From assembly GCA_002371495.1 (NCBI GenBank), contig DFIX01000015.1, positions 1 through 26,528 of the forward strand: 26,528 nucleotides of DNA, given 5' to 3'. Shown here piece by piece: positions 8,575-16,107 of the stretch (position 1 is the stretch's first letter; every line of letters begins with the position of its first letter). The notes beneath the pieces were generated by a model that did not search any database, was not told the DNA's origin, and worked only from the letters and a program-made list of their open reading frames with translations. The position numbers were made by a program, and so were the translations under genes. This DNA is from Eggerthellaceae bacterium UBA3686 (lineage in GTDB: Bacteria > Actinomycetota > Coriobacteriia > Coriobacteriales > Eggerthellaceae).

Positions 8575-9300
8575 TTATGAGCCGAGCAGAAACGAGAGGC
8601 GTAGGTATGCGCGTTCAGTGGGATCGTCTAGGTTGATGCCGGCGATTTCCTGGATGCGGCGAACGCGGTACTGAAGCGAATTACGGTGCAGGTAAAGCAT
8701 GTTCGCGCAGCGCTGAGCATTTCGGTCGTGCTCTAGGTACACCTTGAGCGTGTGGAGCAAATTCGACTGGTTAGCTTCGTCGTAGCGAGCAAGCTTGACG
8801 AGAGCCGGATGCAGGAGACCATCGAGCTGCACGTTGTCGATTATTTGGGATTTAAGGAACGAAAGGGCCAATTTCTTTGAATCTACGAGGCCTTTCTCGC
8901 TACTATTATAGAGGCAGAACTTGACTAGATCGTATTGCTGCGGAATCATATCGACCGAATCGAACGGCAGTGATGCCACTGCTATGTATTTCGGCAGCTT
9001 GTTCTTATCGAAGGCGCCGTCTGCTAGACGACGAACATCGGAATACGATACGAACACGCACGCGAAGTCATCTTCGGCCGATATGATGTGCCGTATGGCG
9101 GCATTTTGCAGCGCCTCGACGATTTCCGATGCTTCCGATTGCCCGCGGTGGCCATTGAGCCGCATTGCAACGAGGGCATAAGGTGTGGTACAGGCGCGCT
9201 CCAGCAAGCGCCGTTTATCGTCTGCGATCGATTCTTTGCGCAGGAGTTCGGCTAATGCGTGGGAAGCATCTTCAAAGGAACGCGTACTCTGCTCGGCCAT
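8575..9300 (-). CDS. PucR/CdaR-family transcriptional regulator (C-terminal PucR-type HTH)
   Basis: The roughly 241-residue protein carries the PucR C-terminal helix-turn-helix: residues about 180-240 contain the family pattern TLKVYLEHDRNAQRCANMLY then LHRNSLQYRVRRIQE and a final acyl-type LRLSFLL helix. The N-terminal 160 residues are a sensory region without a recognisable ligand-binding signature. I chose ATG at 9300 (GGAG 8 nt upstream); a TTG at 9336 also has a good AGGGGG site and would add 12 residues. It converges on the hydrogenase cluster and is divergent from the riboswitch-led locus, so its target could be either or itself; nothing in the sequence decides. Confidence 0.85.
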   Translation of the reverse strand: MAEQSTRSFEDASHALAELLRKESIADDKRRLLERACTTPYALVAMRLNGHRGQSEASEIVEALQNAAIRHIISAEDDFACVFVSYSDVRRLADGAFDKNKLPKYIAVASLPFDSVDMIPQQYDLVKFCLYNSSEKGLVDSKKLALSFLKSQIIDNVQLDGLLHPALVKLARYDEANQSNLLHTLKVYLEHDRNAQRCANMLYLHRNSLQYRVRRIQEIAGINLDDPTERAYLRLSFLLGS

Positions 9301-9435
9301 AGTGGCTTCTCCGATTCGGTCCGTGCCCGGCTCCAAGACGTACCCCCTACGCTTGTACCGTCAACTGAATGCTGTAGTAGGTTTTTTAAGGGTGAACCAA
9401 CTACATAAAATATTTTTATAGTACGACTTCAAGCA

Positions 9436-9463
9436 ATACTAGTTGATTTTCGTAACGGGTCAA
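9436..9463 (-). promoter_or_regulatory. Possible promoter of the PucR-type gene
   Basis: On the minus strand TTGACC (9458-9463) is followed after 16 nt by TAGTAT (9436-9441), a fair match to -35/-10 boxes. The TTGACC is mirrored by TTGACC on the plus strand at 9489-9494, so this AT-rich divergent region holds an inverted repeat that could be an operator. This is assignment by eye only. Confidence 0.3.
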
Positions 9464-9557
9464 TCATATCGGCTAATTCTTAGTCGTTTTGACCAAAAAT
9501 AATGACCGCACATCCTTTGCAGAAAATGAAACCGTGGTCTCCTTTGCATTAGAGGAT

Positions 9558-9563
9558 TATAAT
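9558..9563 (+). promoter_or_regulatory. Likely -10 box upstream of the cobalamin riboswitch
   Basis: A perfect TATAAT lies 28 nt before the P1 stem of the riboswitch, the right place to start the leader transcript. No convincing -35 box is seen at 16-18 nt upstream. Confidence 0.45.
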
Positions 9564-9590
9564 CGAAATGTTGTGTTGAGAATCGCATAC

Positions 9591-9706
9591 GGAACAGCTG
9601 TCGTACCGCAGAAACGGACGCGCCGGGGGAATCGGGTGTGAATCCCGAGCAAGGGCCATTACTGTAAGAAATTATTGATTTCAAGCCAGGATGCCCGGTC
9701 TGTTCC
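9591..9706 (+). promoter_or_regulatory. Cobalamin riboswitch
   Basis: P1 is closed by GGAACAG (9591-9597) and CTGTTCC (9700-9706), a perfect 7-bp pair. Inside are the cobalamin-aptamer landmarks in order: GGGAATCGGGTGTGAATCCC (about 9627-9646), the segment ending GGGCCATTACTGTAA (to 9667) and the B12 box AAGCCAGGATGCCCGG (9683-9698). It stands 149 nt before the first lipoprotein gene and probably represses the uptake/chelatase locus when adenosylcobalamin-type corrinoids are abundant. The rest of the 9301-9854 gap holds the AT-rich divergent promoter region and the expression platform described separately. Confidence 0.9.
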
Positions 9707-9711
9707 TCTAA

Positions 9712-9757
9712 GCAAGATTCGCCGTGAACCCCGGCGAGTTGCTTTGGGGGGCATCCC
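9712..9757 (+). promoter_or_regulatory. Candidate expression platform of the cobalamin riboswitch
   Basis: GCAA...CGCCG (9712-9724) can fold with CGGCG...TTGC (to 9742). Directly after it, GGGCATCC (9749-9756) is an exact complement of GGATGCCC (9689-9696) in the aptamer's B12 box. The two pairings compete with the ligand-bound aptamer fold, so a switch is plausible. A weak downstream stem (GTTGC 9786-9790 with GCAAC 9813-9817, then ATTTTT) could act as the terminator. Inferred from complementarity alone. Confidence 0.45.
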
Positions 9758-9854
9758 GTTATACCCATTTGCGTCAAGGCTTTGCGTTGCGTGGCGTTTG
9801 TTTCGTAGCGTAGCAACATTTTTGGGCTTAACAAATAGGTATAGTGGGGTGGAC

Positions 9855-10436
9855 ATGAAAAAGAGCGCAAAGTTTTTCTTGTGCATGATGCTTCTGGTGT
9901 TTTCGCTTGCGGTTGTCGGCTGCTCTTCAGGAAGCGGTTCCGACGCATCGGCGTCCACAGCGTCTTCGCCTTCTGCTTCAGAGATGTCGTCATCTGCGGT
10001 GTCTTCGGCTTCTCAATCTGGTGAGTCTGTTTCGGCAAGCCAAGCATCGCAGCCGTCCCAGGCTCCAGCTCTCGAAAAAGGTACTTATAGCGTACAGGTC
10101 GAAACCGACTCGACGATGTTTCACATTAACGAAGCCGATAAAGGTCTTGGCGAATTAACCGTTTCCGATGACGGCATGACCGTGCACATCCGCTTGGCTT
10201 CAAAGAAGATCACCGTCCTTTATGCCGGCTTGGCCGAGCAGGCCCAGGCCGATGAGGCGGGCTGGATTCAGCCATCTACCGATACTGTCACCTATGACGA
10301 TGGATATACAGAGGAGGTGTATGGATTTGACGTTCCCGTGCCAGCGCTCGACGAACCGTTCGATGTTGCTATCTTGGGCTCGAAGGGCAACTGGTACGAC
10401 CATAAGGTGACCGTGTCTTCTCCGAAATCGGAATAA
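9855..10436 (+). CDS. Secreted lipoprotein with a type A beta-rich domain
   Basis: The 193-residue protein starts with a lipoprotein signal peptide (MKKSAKFFLCMMLLVFSLAV then VGC, lipidated Cys about 23), followed by a Ser/Ala-rich linker to about residue 75 and one globular domain. The domain has the pattern GTYSVQVET, DDGMTVHIRL, YAGLAEQA, FDVPVPALD and GNWYDHKV, and recurs as the first domain of the protein at 19302-20417. Its strand spacing is reminiscent of NEAT-like ligand-binding beta sandwiches, but I could not assign a family. The ATG at 9855 has GGGGTGG upstream. It is the first gene after the cobalamin riboswitch and is followed by the secreted chelatase after 28 nt, suggesting a tetrapyrrole or metal ligand at the outer face of the membrane. 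Confidence 0.85.
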   Translation: MKKSAKFFLCMMLLVFSLAVVGCSSGSGSDASASTASSPSASEMSSSAVSSASQSGESVSASQASQPSQAPALEKGTYSVQVETDSTMFHINEADKGLGELTVSDDGMTVHIRLASKKITVLYAGLAEQAQADEAGWIQPSTDTVTYDDGYTEEVYGFDVPVPALDEPFDVAILGSKGNWYDHKVTVSSPKSE

Positions 10437-10464
10437 AACAAGTAATTGAAAGGGAAGGAAAGCG

Positions 10465-11769
10465 ATGAAATTAGTAAAGTCCGTTGCCGCAGTAGCCGTT
10501 GCGGCATGCTTGGCCGTCGTATGTGCAGGCTGCTCTTCGTCGGGCGCCTCTTCTTCCGCGGCAAGCGCAAGTGCAAGCGCGAGTGCGTCTGCAGCCTCTG
10601 CTGAAGCCGCTTCTTCGCAGGCTGCCTCTTCCGAGGCCGCATCGTCCGAGGCCGCCTCTTCTGAAGCTGCTTCGTCCGAGGCTGCTTCGTCCGCCGCTTC
10701 CGACGCTGACGCAGCTGCTGCTGCAGAAGTCGACAAGCTGATTGCGGCTATCCAGGTGCAGGAGCGTACCGACACGACCGATGCTGATTGCAAGGCTGCC
10801 AAGGCTGCTTGGGATGCCCTGACCGACGCTCAGAAGGAGCTCGTCGAGGAGGGTGGCTACTTTGCTGACGACACCGGCGATGCTTCGAAGGACGATCCGC
10901 TGGCAACCGCTCCTGACAAAGAGAACGAGATTCTGGTCGTGAGCTTCGGCACGTCGTTCAACGACAGCCGTGTTGCCACGATTGGTGCTGTCGAGAAGGC
11001 TCTGCAGGCTGCATACCCCGAGTGGTCCGTGCGTCGCGCCTTCACCGCGCAGATCATCATCAACCACATCGCCGCCCGCGATGGCGAGCAGATCAACACC
11101 GTTGCCCAGGCTCTTGACCTCGCCAAGGAAGCTGGCGTGAAGAACCTGGTCGTTGCCCCGACGCATCTGATGCATGGCGCCGAGTATGACGAGCTCACCG
11201 GTGCCCTGGAGCCCTACAAGGCTGACATGAACATCGTTGTCTCCGAGCCGCTGCTGGGCGAAGTTGGCGCTGATGCTACCGTCATCAACGACGACAAGAA
11301 GGCTGTTGCCGAGGCTCTGTCTGCTGCTGCAGCTAAGGAAGCTGGCTTTGACGACGTTGCCGCAGCTGCTGAGGCCGGCACCGCGTTCGTGTTCATGGGC
11401 CATGGCACCTCGCACGAGGCCAACGTCACCTATGACCAGATGCAGGCCCAGATGGATCAGCTCGGCTACAAGAACGTCTTCGTTGGCACGGTCGAGGGCG
11501 AGCCTGAGGACACCGCTTGCGACGTCGTCATCGACAAGGTCAAGGAAGCTGGTTACAAGAACGTCATCCTGCGCCCGATGATGGTCGTGGCTGGCGACCA
11601 TGCCAACAACGACATGGCCGATCCTGAGGATCCCGAGTCCTGGGTCAGCCAGTTCACCGCTTCTGGCAACTTCGACAAGATCGATTGCCAGATCAACGGC
11701 CTGGGCGAGATCACGGCCGTTCAGGATCTGTACGTCAAGCATGTTGCCGACGTGCTTCCGCAGGCTTAA
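10465..11769 (+). CDS. cbiK: Secreted lipoprotein-anchored CbiK-type chelatase (sirohydrochlorin cobaltochelatase family)
   Basis: CbiK enzymes insert Co2+ into sirohydrochlorin in the anaerobic B12 pathway. This 434-residue version has a lipoprotein signal (lipobox VCAGC), a long Ala/Ser/Glu linker to about residue 85, a small helical segment (DALTDAQKELVEE) and then the CbiK domain from about residue 153 (ILVVSFGTSFNDSR). The three family metal ligands appear retained: His313 in MGHG, Glu344/346 in TVEGEP, and His379 in AGDHANNDM; THLMHGAEYD (His234, Glu240) is also canonical. An exported CbiK is known in Desulfovibrio, where it is periplasmic; here the protein would sit outside a single membrane. 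It lies second in the riboswitch-led locus, and a cytoplasmic paralogue is at 18502. Confidence 0.92.
   Translation: MKLVKSVAAVAVAACLAVVCAGCSSSGASSSAASASASASASAASAEAASSQAASSEAASSEAASSEAASSEAASSAASDADAAAAAEVDKLIAAIQVQERTDTTDADCKAAKAAWDALTDAQKELVEEGGYFADDTGDASKDDPLATAPDKENEILVVSFGTSFNDSRVATIGAVEKALQAAYPEWSVRRAFTAQIIINHIAARDGEQINTVAQALDLAKEAGVKNLVVAPTHLMHGAEYDELTGALEPYKADMNIVVSEPLLGEVGADATVINDDKKAVAEALSAAAAKEAGFDDVAAAAEAGTAFVFMGHGTSHEANVTYDQMQAQMDQLGYKNVFVGTVEGEPEDTACDVVIDKVKEAGYKNVILRPMMVVAGDHANNDMADPEDPESWVSQFTASGNFDKIDCQINGLGEITAVQDLYVKHVADVLPQA
10606..10695 (+). repeat. 15-bp tandem coding repeat in the CbiK lipoprotein linker
   Basis: Six degenerate 15-nt units, each reading AASSE or a near variant (AASSQ, AASSA), lie in frame. 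The units differ mostly at third codon positions, so the peptide is more conserved than the DNA. The array encodes part of the flexible spacer between the lipid anchor and the chelatase domain. Confidence 0.8.
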
Positions 11770-11795
11770 CAGCTACTCGTAAGAGCTGCTTATTT

Positions 11796-11825
11796 GTGCG
11801 GGGCGCTGTTCTTTGCGCCCCGCAC
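11796..11825 (+). terminator. Terminator-like hairpin after the secreted cbiK
   Basis: GTGCGGGGCGC (11796-11806) and GCGCCCCGCAC (11815-11825) make a perfect 11-bp GC stem with an 8-nt loop, 26 nt after the stop. The following TTATGATTTGATTTC is T-rich but not a run, so termination may be partial. Confidence 0.65.
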
Positions 11826-11904
11826 TTATGATTTGATTTCATACAAGGGGATAGTTCACTATCATGTAAACACCCTTTTGCGGTTCCACCGTCTGTTGCG
11901 GCCC

Positions 11905-12014
11905 GCGAAATCGCAGATGGCGGCATGTGTTCACTTGGCTTCGCCTAACCTAGGCGGATAAACAGGAACAGTGGCTGCAGAATCGTTCACACATGCCGCC
12001 ATCTGCGATTTCGC
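11905..12014. repeat. Long-stem hairpin element, copy 2 (conserved apical core)
   Basis: Left arm 11905-11930 and right arm 11989-12014 are perfectly complementary over 26 bp. A 2x2 mismatch and an AC/GT pair (11933-11934 with 11985-11986) close a 49-nt core (11935-11983) starting TTGGCTTCGCCTAACC and ending AGTGGCTGCAGAAT. Compared with copy 1, the stem differs at three base pairs with both strands changed, plus one position that repairs the copy 1 mismatch; the inner G-C pair is A-T here. The element fills much of the 355-nt gap between the secreted cbiK and the type B lipoprotein gene, whose remainder holds a hairpin terminator and a decayed half palindrome. Confidence 0.82.
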
Positions 12015-12063
12015 TTGTGATAGCAGTCGACAGCGGTGTTGGTATCGGCAATGGGTGAGGTTT

Positions 12064-12078
12064 AGTCTGTCCCCTTTT
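12064..12078. repeat. Possible decayed half of the GGGTCAGACCC palindrome family
   Basis: AGTCTGTCCCCTTTT resembles the right arm of the palindromes (AGACCCCTTTT) with small changes. No complementary left arm is seen. Weak evidence. Confidence 0.25.
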
Positions 12079-12124
12079 ATGAAATCAGGGGTGTTGTTGG
12101 TGACGACTGTACGGAGGTAGCAAA

Positions 12125-12649
12125 ATGAAGAGAATAGCGCTTGGAATAGTAGTTGCGCTCGTTGGCTGTGCGCTTGCGGTTTGCGTCGGCTGCTCGGCGC
12201 CTGCGGCAAGTGGATCGTCTGCTGCAAGCGGTTCGTCTGCGGCGGCTTCGTCCTCGGCATCGACGGAAGCGTCGGCGGTTGCGTCGGAGCAAGCGAGCAA
12301 CGCGTCGGCGGCTGCTGTTGACCCTGCGAATCTGGCTGATGGCGAGTATCAGATCGCGGTGACGCTTCAGGGCGGCAGCGGCAAGGCGACCGTCGAGAGC
12401 CCTGCAAAGCTCATCGTCGAAGAGGGCGCCATGACCGCGGTCATTGTGTGGTCGAGCCCGAACTACGACCAGATGATCGTTGACGGCCAGGAATACTTCC
12501 CGGTGCCGCGCGGAGGCAATTCAACTTTCGACATTCCAGTGTCAGCGCTCGACGTTGACTTGCCCGTTCAAGCCGAGACGACGGCAATGAGCGAGCCCCA
12601 TATGATCGATTACACCCTCCATTTCGATTCGAGCACGATTCAGCAGTAA
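12125..12649 (+). CDS. Secreted lipoprotein with a type B beta-rich domain
   Basis: The 174-residue protein has a lipoprotein signal (lipobox VCVGC, Cys about 23), a Ser/Ala linker to about residue 65, and one domain of about 105 residues. The domain shows GGSGKATVESP, VIVWSSPNYDQMIVDG, GNSTFDIPVSALD and TTAMSEPHMIDYTLHFDSS. I recall this WSS-YD-M-VDG type domain from lipoproteins beside iron/corrinoid ABC transporters in anaerobes; the ligand is not known to me. The same domain is the second domain of the protein at 19302-20417. GGAGG lies 7 nt before the ATG. It is 43 nt upstream of the binding protein gene, which suggests it hands ligand to that ABC transporter. Confidence 0.85.
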   Translation: MKRIALGIVVALVGCALAVCVGCSAPAASGSSAASGSSAAASSSASTEASAVASEQASNASAAAVDPANLADGEYQIAVTLQGGSGKATVESPAKLIVEEGAMTAVIVWSSPNYDQMIVDGQEYFPVPRGGNSTFDIPVSALDVDLPVQAETTAMSEPHMIDYTLHFDSSTIQQ

Positions 12650-12692
12650 TGTTGTCGAATCGGTTTTGCTATTGGTTGAATAGCGGAAAGGT

Positions 12693-13937
12693 ATGTCTGT
12701 GAACACGCGTTTTGGACGCATCGGCGTTGTTTTTGTTATTGTCTGCATGCTCGGTGCGACTCTTTTGGTGGGTTGCTCATCGGGGGCGAACGGGCAGAGC
12801 GCTTCGGCCCAGGGCTCGGAAGGCTCTGTTGCGTCGGCGTCAAGCGCATCGGCCGATGAACCGACTACCACCCAGGTCGAGAATTTCCATAACCCCGATC
12901 TTGGCAATGGGTGGAAGGTCGCCGATTCGCTGGATCTGGAATATGCGACCTGCTTCTCGGTTGACTACTACGAGGGCGGGTACAAACTGCTTTGCTTGTC
13001 TGATGGCGCCCGGTATCTGACGGTGCCCGAAGGCGCTACGGTTCCCGAGGGCATTGCCGACGATATAACGGTTATCCAGCAGCCGCTCGGCGATGTGTAC
13101 TTGGTTGCATCGGATACTATGTGCCTGTTCGACGCGCTTGACGCGCTCGACCGCATTACGGTGTCGGGCATTTCGAAAGAGAACTGGTATATACCCGCGG
13201 CACAGGCTGCTATGGACTCGGGTGCAATGGTGTACGGCGGCAAATACAGCGCCCCGGATTACGAGCTCTTGCTGGGCAAGGGTGTGCGGCTCGCCATAGA
13301 GTCGACGATGATCAACCATACGCCCGAAGTGCGCGAGAAGCTCATCGAGCTTGGTATCCCCGTGTTCACCGAAATGTCGAGCTACGAGGCCGAGCCGCTT
13401 GGCCGTACCGAATGGGTCAAATGCTATGGCGCCCTGCTCGATATGGAGGATAAGGCACAGAAGCTTTACGACGAGCAGATCGCCCAAATTAAGGATATCG
13501 ATAGTTCGGCGACGGGCAAGACCGTGGCGTTCTTCTATATCAACTCGAACGGGGCGGCGATCGTGCGTAAGCCCGGCGATTACGTGACGAAGATGATAGC
13601 CCAGGCAGGTGGCGACTACATATTCAATTCGCTTGACGAGGGCGATGGTTCCACCTCGAACGTGACCCTCGAGATGGAACGGTTCTACGCCATGGCCAAA
13701 GACGCGGACATCATAATCTACAACGCTTCGATTGACGGCAGCGTCGATAGCGTGGCTTCGCTTGTCCAGAAGAACGAGTTGCTGAACGACTTCAAGGCAG
13801 TGCAGAATGGCGAGGTTTGGACAACGGACCAGAACATGTACCAGCAGATGATGCAGACCGGTCGCATCATTGCGGACTTCAATACGATAGTCACCGGTTC
13901 AGATGCCGACACGACGTATGTGCATAAGCTGAAATAA
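12693..13937 (+). CDS. ABC transporter substrate-binding lipoprotein, FecB/BtuF type
   Basis: This would be the extracytoplasmic binding component for the adjacent FecCD-type permease and ATPase. The 414-residue protein has a signal peptide with lipobox LLVGC, a Ser/Ala linker and a periplasmic-binding fold of the helical-backbone (type III) class: two lobes with strands such as RITVSGISKENWYIP and DIIIYNASIDGSVDS joined around residues 230-270. The ATG at 12693 is only one nt after the AAAGG site; a GTG two codons later (12699) has better spacing and may be the true start. Candidate ligands are a corrinoid, heme or a precursor; the cobalamin riboswitch and corrin genes favour a corrinoid. 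Confidence 0.88.
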   Translation: MSVNTRFGRIGVVFVIVCMLGATLLVGCSSGANGQSASAQGSEGSVASASSASADEPTTTQVENFHNPDLGNGWKVADSLDLEYATCFSVDYYEGGYKLLCLSDGARYLTVPEGATVPEGIADDITVIQQPLGDVYLVASDTMCLFDALDALDRITVSGISKENWYIPAAQAAMDSGAMVYGGKYSAPDYELLLGKGVRLAIESTMINHTPEVREKLIELGIPVFTEMSSYEAEPLGRTEWVKCYGALLDMEDKAQKLYDEQIAQIKDIDSSATGKTVAFFYINSNGAAIVRKPGDYVTKMIAQAGGDYIFNSLDEGDGSTSNVTLEMERFYAMAKDADIIIYNASIDGSVDSVASLVQKNELLNDFKAVQNGEVWTTDQNMYQQMMQTGRIIADFNTIVTGSDADTTYVHKLK

Positions 13938-14001
13938 GGTATAACCGCTCGAATGATCTTGGATTCGGTCTTCGCGTTTCGTTCGGGCAGGATGGGGAGT
14001 T

Positions 14002-15054
14002 ATGCAGAAACAAAGCGATATCGATGTGGCTTTTGGCCGCAGCGTACGTCATCGGCGGGTGACGATCGTCTTTTCGGCACTGGCGGTGCTGCTCATAGCG
14101 TTGGCTACGTTAAACCTGTGTATTGGAAGCCTGAATGTGCCCTTGGCGGATTTGTGGGCCATCCTTAGCGGGCAAGATACGACCAGCACGAACTATCAGG
14201 TCATTTGGAGCATTCGCTTGCCGCGCTTGATTGCAGCTGCGCTTCTTGGCGGCGCGCTGGCGTTGGCGGGTTTTTTGTTGCAGACGTTCTTCAATAACCC
14301 TATTGCCGGCCCGTTCATTTTGGGTATTAGTTCAGGCGCAAAGCTCGTGGTTGCGCTCATGATGATTGTAGTCGTGGGTAACGCAGGAGTTATGACGAGC
14401 GGCATGCTCATCATTTCGGCTTTCGTGGGCTCGCTCATCGCTATGGTGTTCGTGTTACTTGTGTCGCGGCGTATCAATAGCATGTCGATGCTCATCGTTG
14501 CAGGCGTCATGATCGGCTACATCTGCTCGGCTGCGACCGACTTCCTGATCACGTTTGCCTCCGACTCCAACATCGTAAACCTAAAGAACTGGTCGCTCGG
14601 TAGCTTCTCGGGTATTAACTGGGGCGATATAGGAATCATGACAGCAGTGGTCGTCATTACGAGCCTGGCGGTCTTCTTTCTGTCGAAACCGATTAGCGCA
14701 TTTCAGCTAGGTGAGCAATATGCGCGCTCGATGGGCGTGAATATCCGGGTATTTCGCATTGCGCTGATTTTGCTGTCGAGCTTGCTTGCGGCAACGGTCA
14801 CGGCGTTTGCGGGCCCCATTAGCTTCGTGGGCATTGCCGTGCCGCATATCATCAAGCGTGCGCTTGGCACATCCAAGCCGCTCGTGGTAATCCCGGGAGC
14901 GTTTTTCGGCGGCGCCATTTTCTGCTTGTTCTGCGACTTGATTGCGCGTTCGGTGTTTGCCCCGACCGAGGTTTCGATCTCGGCGGTTACCGCCATCTTC
15001 GGCGCACCGATCGTCATCAGCATTTTGCTCAAGCGCGAGAAGGCGAAGCGCTAG
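14002..15054 (+). CDS. FecCD-family ABC transporter permease (iron-complex/cobalamin type)
   Basis: The 350-residue polytopic membrane protein has about ten hydrophobic segments and the FecCD family pattern: RLPRLIAAALLGGALALAGF near residue 75, the NPIAGPFILGISSGA segment, and the cytoplasmic coupling region GPISFVGIAVPHI near residue 270. It would form the homodimeric channel with the ATPase at 15127. GGGGAG lies very close (2 nt) to the ATG at 14002. It follows the binding protein by 64 nt and is separated from the ATPase gene by a 35-nt palindrome. Confidence 0.93.
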   Translation: MQKQSDIDVAFGRSVRHRRVTIVFSALAVLLIALATLNLCIGSLNVPLADLWAILSGQDTTSTNYQVIWSIRLPRLIAAALLGGALALAGFLLQTFFNNPIAGPFILGISSGAKLVVALMMIVVVGNAGVMTSGMLIISAFVGSLIAMVFVLLVSRRINSMSMLIVAGVMIGYICSAATDFLITFASDSNIVNLKNWSLGSFSGINWGDIGIMTAVVVITSLAVFFLSKPISAFQLGEQYARSMGVNIRVFRIALILLSSLLAATVTAFAGPISFVGIAVPHIIKRALGTSKPLVVIPGAFFGGAIFCLFCDLIARSVFAPTEVSISAVTAIFGAPIVISILLKREKAKR

Positions 15055-15072
15055 TGCGTAAAAGGGCTAAAA

Positions 15073-15107
15073 AATGTGAAAAAAGGGTCAGACCCTTTTT
15101 TCACATT
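15073..15107. repeat. GGGTCAGACCC palindromic repeat, copy 1
   Basis: AATGTGAAAAAAGGGTC (15073-15089), a central A, and its exact reverse complement (15091-15107) give a 17-bp perfect stem. It lies 18 nt after the permease stop and 19 nt before the ATPase start. A GTG at 15076 inside it is in frame with the ATPase gene, and automated callers could wrongly extend that gene into the repeat. Confidence 0.9.
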
Positions 15108-15126
15108 CGGTAAAAGAAGGAGAAGA

Positions 15127-15999
15127 ATGGCTGCGATCCAGACAACAGCCAAAGGGATTTCGGCGGAGGGCGCAGCGCCTTTGGCCGCTTTCGGGGAAAA
15201 GCCCGTCTACCTTGAAACCAAGGACCTCGTTGTTGGCTACGATGGCGTTCCGCTTATCAGCAACGTCAACATCCAGTTGCATGCGGGTCAGATTTTGACG
15301 CTCATAGGTCCTAACGGCGCGGGTAAGTCAACAATCTTGAAGAGCATCGTAGGCTACCTTGATTCGCTTGGCGGTGCCGTTTACATTTCGGGGAAACCCG
15401 CTGGCGAGCTCTCGGCTCACGAGATGTCGCTCGAGCTGGCGGTCATGCTCACAGAGCGCATGCGCACCGAGCTTCTGACATGTGCGGATATAGTCGAGAC
15501 AGGCCGTTACCCTTATACGGGCCGTCTTGGTATCCTCACCGACGAAGACCGCGACAAGGTGCGCGAAGCTATGGACATGGTGCACGTTTGGGATTTGCGC
15601 GACCGCGATTTCATGCAGATCTCCGATGGCCAGCGCCAGCGCATCATGCTTGCTCGCGCCATAGCGCAGGAGCCGCATATCATCATGCTCGACGAGCCTA
15701 CGAATTACCTCGATATCCACTACCAGATCGAGCTCCTTAACGTGCTGCGTCGCCTGGTGAAGACACGCGACGTGGCCGTCATCATGTCGCTTCACGAGCT
15801 GCCGCTAGCCCGCAAGGTCAGCGATTGGGTCATGTGCATTAAAGGCGATTGCGTCGTGGCAGCTGGAGAGCCAAAAGACATCTTTACGGCCGAAGTCATA
15901 AACGAGCTTTACGATTTGGAGTCGGGAGTGTTCGACCCCGTATCGGGCAATATTAGGCTTGAGGAAGAGCTGACGTATGCAGATGGGGCAAATTCGTAA
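15127..15999 (+). CDS. ABC transporter ATP-binding protein, FecE/BtuD type
   Basis: This is the cytoplasmic ATPase that powers the FecCD-type importer encoded upstream. The 290 residues carry Walker A GPNGAGKST, signature ISDGQRQR (a variant of LSGGQ), Walker B IIMLDEPTN and the switch histidine in SLHELPLA. About 30 N-terminal residues precede the ABC domain. I chose ATG 15127 because AAGGAGA sits 6 nt upstream; a longer frame starting at 15076 would be translated from the palindromic repeat. It closes the importer set; the cbiL gene follows after 108 nt. Confidence 0.94.
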   Translation: MAAIQTTAKGISAEGAAPLAAFGEKPVYLETKDLVVGYDGVPLISNVNIQLHAGQILTLIGPNGAGKSTILKSIVGYLDSLGGAVYISGKPAGELSAHEMSLELAVMLTERMRTELLTCADIVETGRYPYTGRLGILTDEDRDKVREAMDMVHVWDLRDRDFMQISDGQRQRIMLARAIAQEPHIIMLDEPTNYLDIHYQIELLNVLRRLVKTRDVAVIMSLHELPLARKVSDWVMCIKGDCVVAAGEPKDIFTAEVINELYDLESGVFDPVSGNIRLEEELTYADGANS

Positions 16000-16107
16000 T
16001 CTATTTCTAAACTACATGGATATTTAACGGCTTGGCGCATACCGTCAACCGTTAGAAATAATTGCAGCTACAATGCAATAAAAAATTTTTATGAAAGGTG
16101 GTCGGCG

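Noticed and set aside
10471..11742. A 423-codon antisense frame over the secreted cbiK gene
   Set aside because: The plus strand encodes an unmistakable CbiK domain and signal peptide; the antisense frame is low-complexity in the repeat region and shows no motifs.
15076..15126. An N-terminal extension of the importer ATPase beginning in the palindrome
   Set aside because: The AAGGAGA site and ATG at 15127 fit far better, and the extension is repeat-encoded. This contrasts with 19302, where the repeat lies between a good upstream start and the signal helix.
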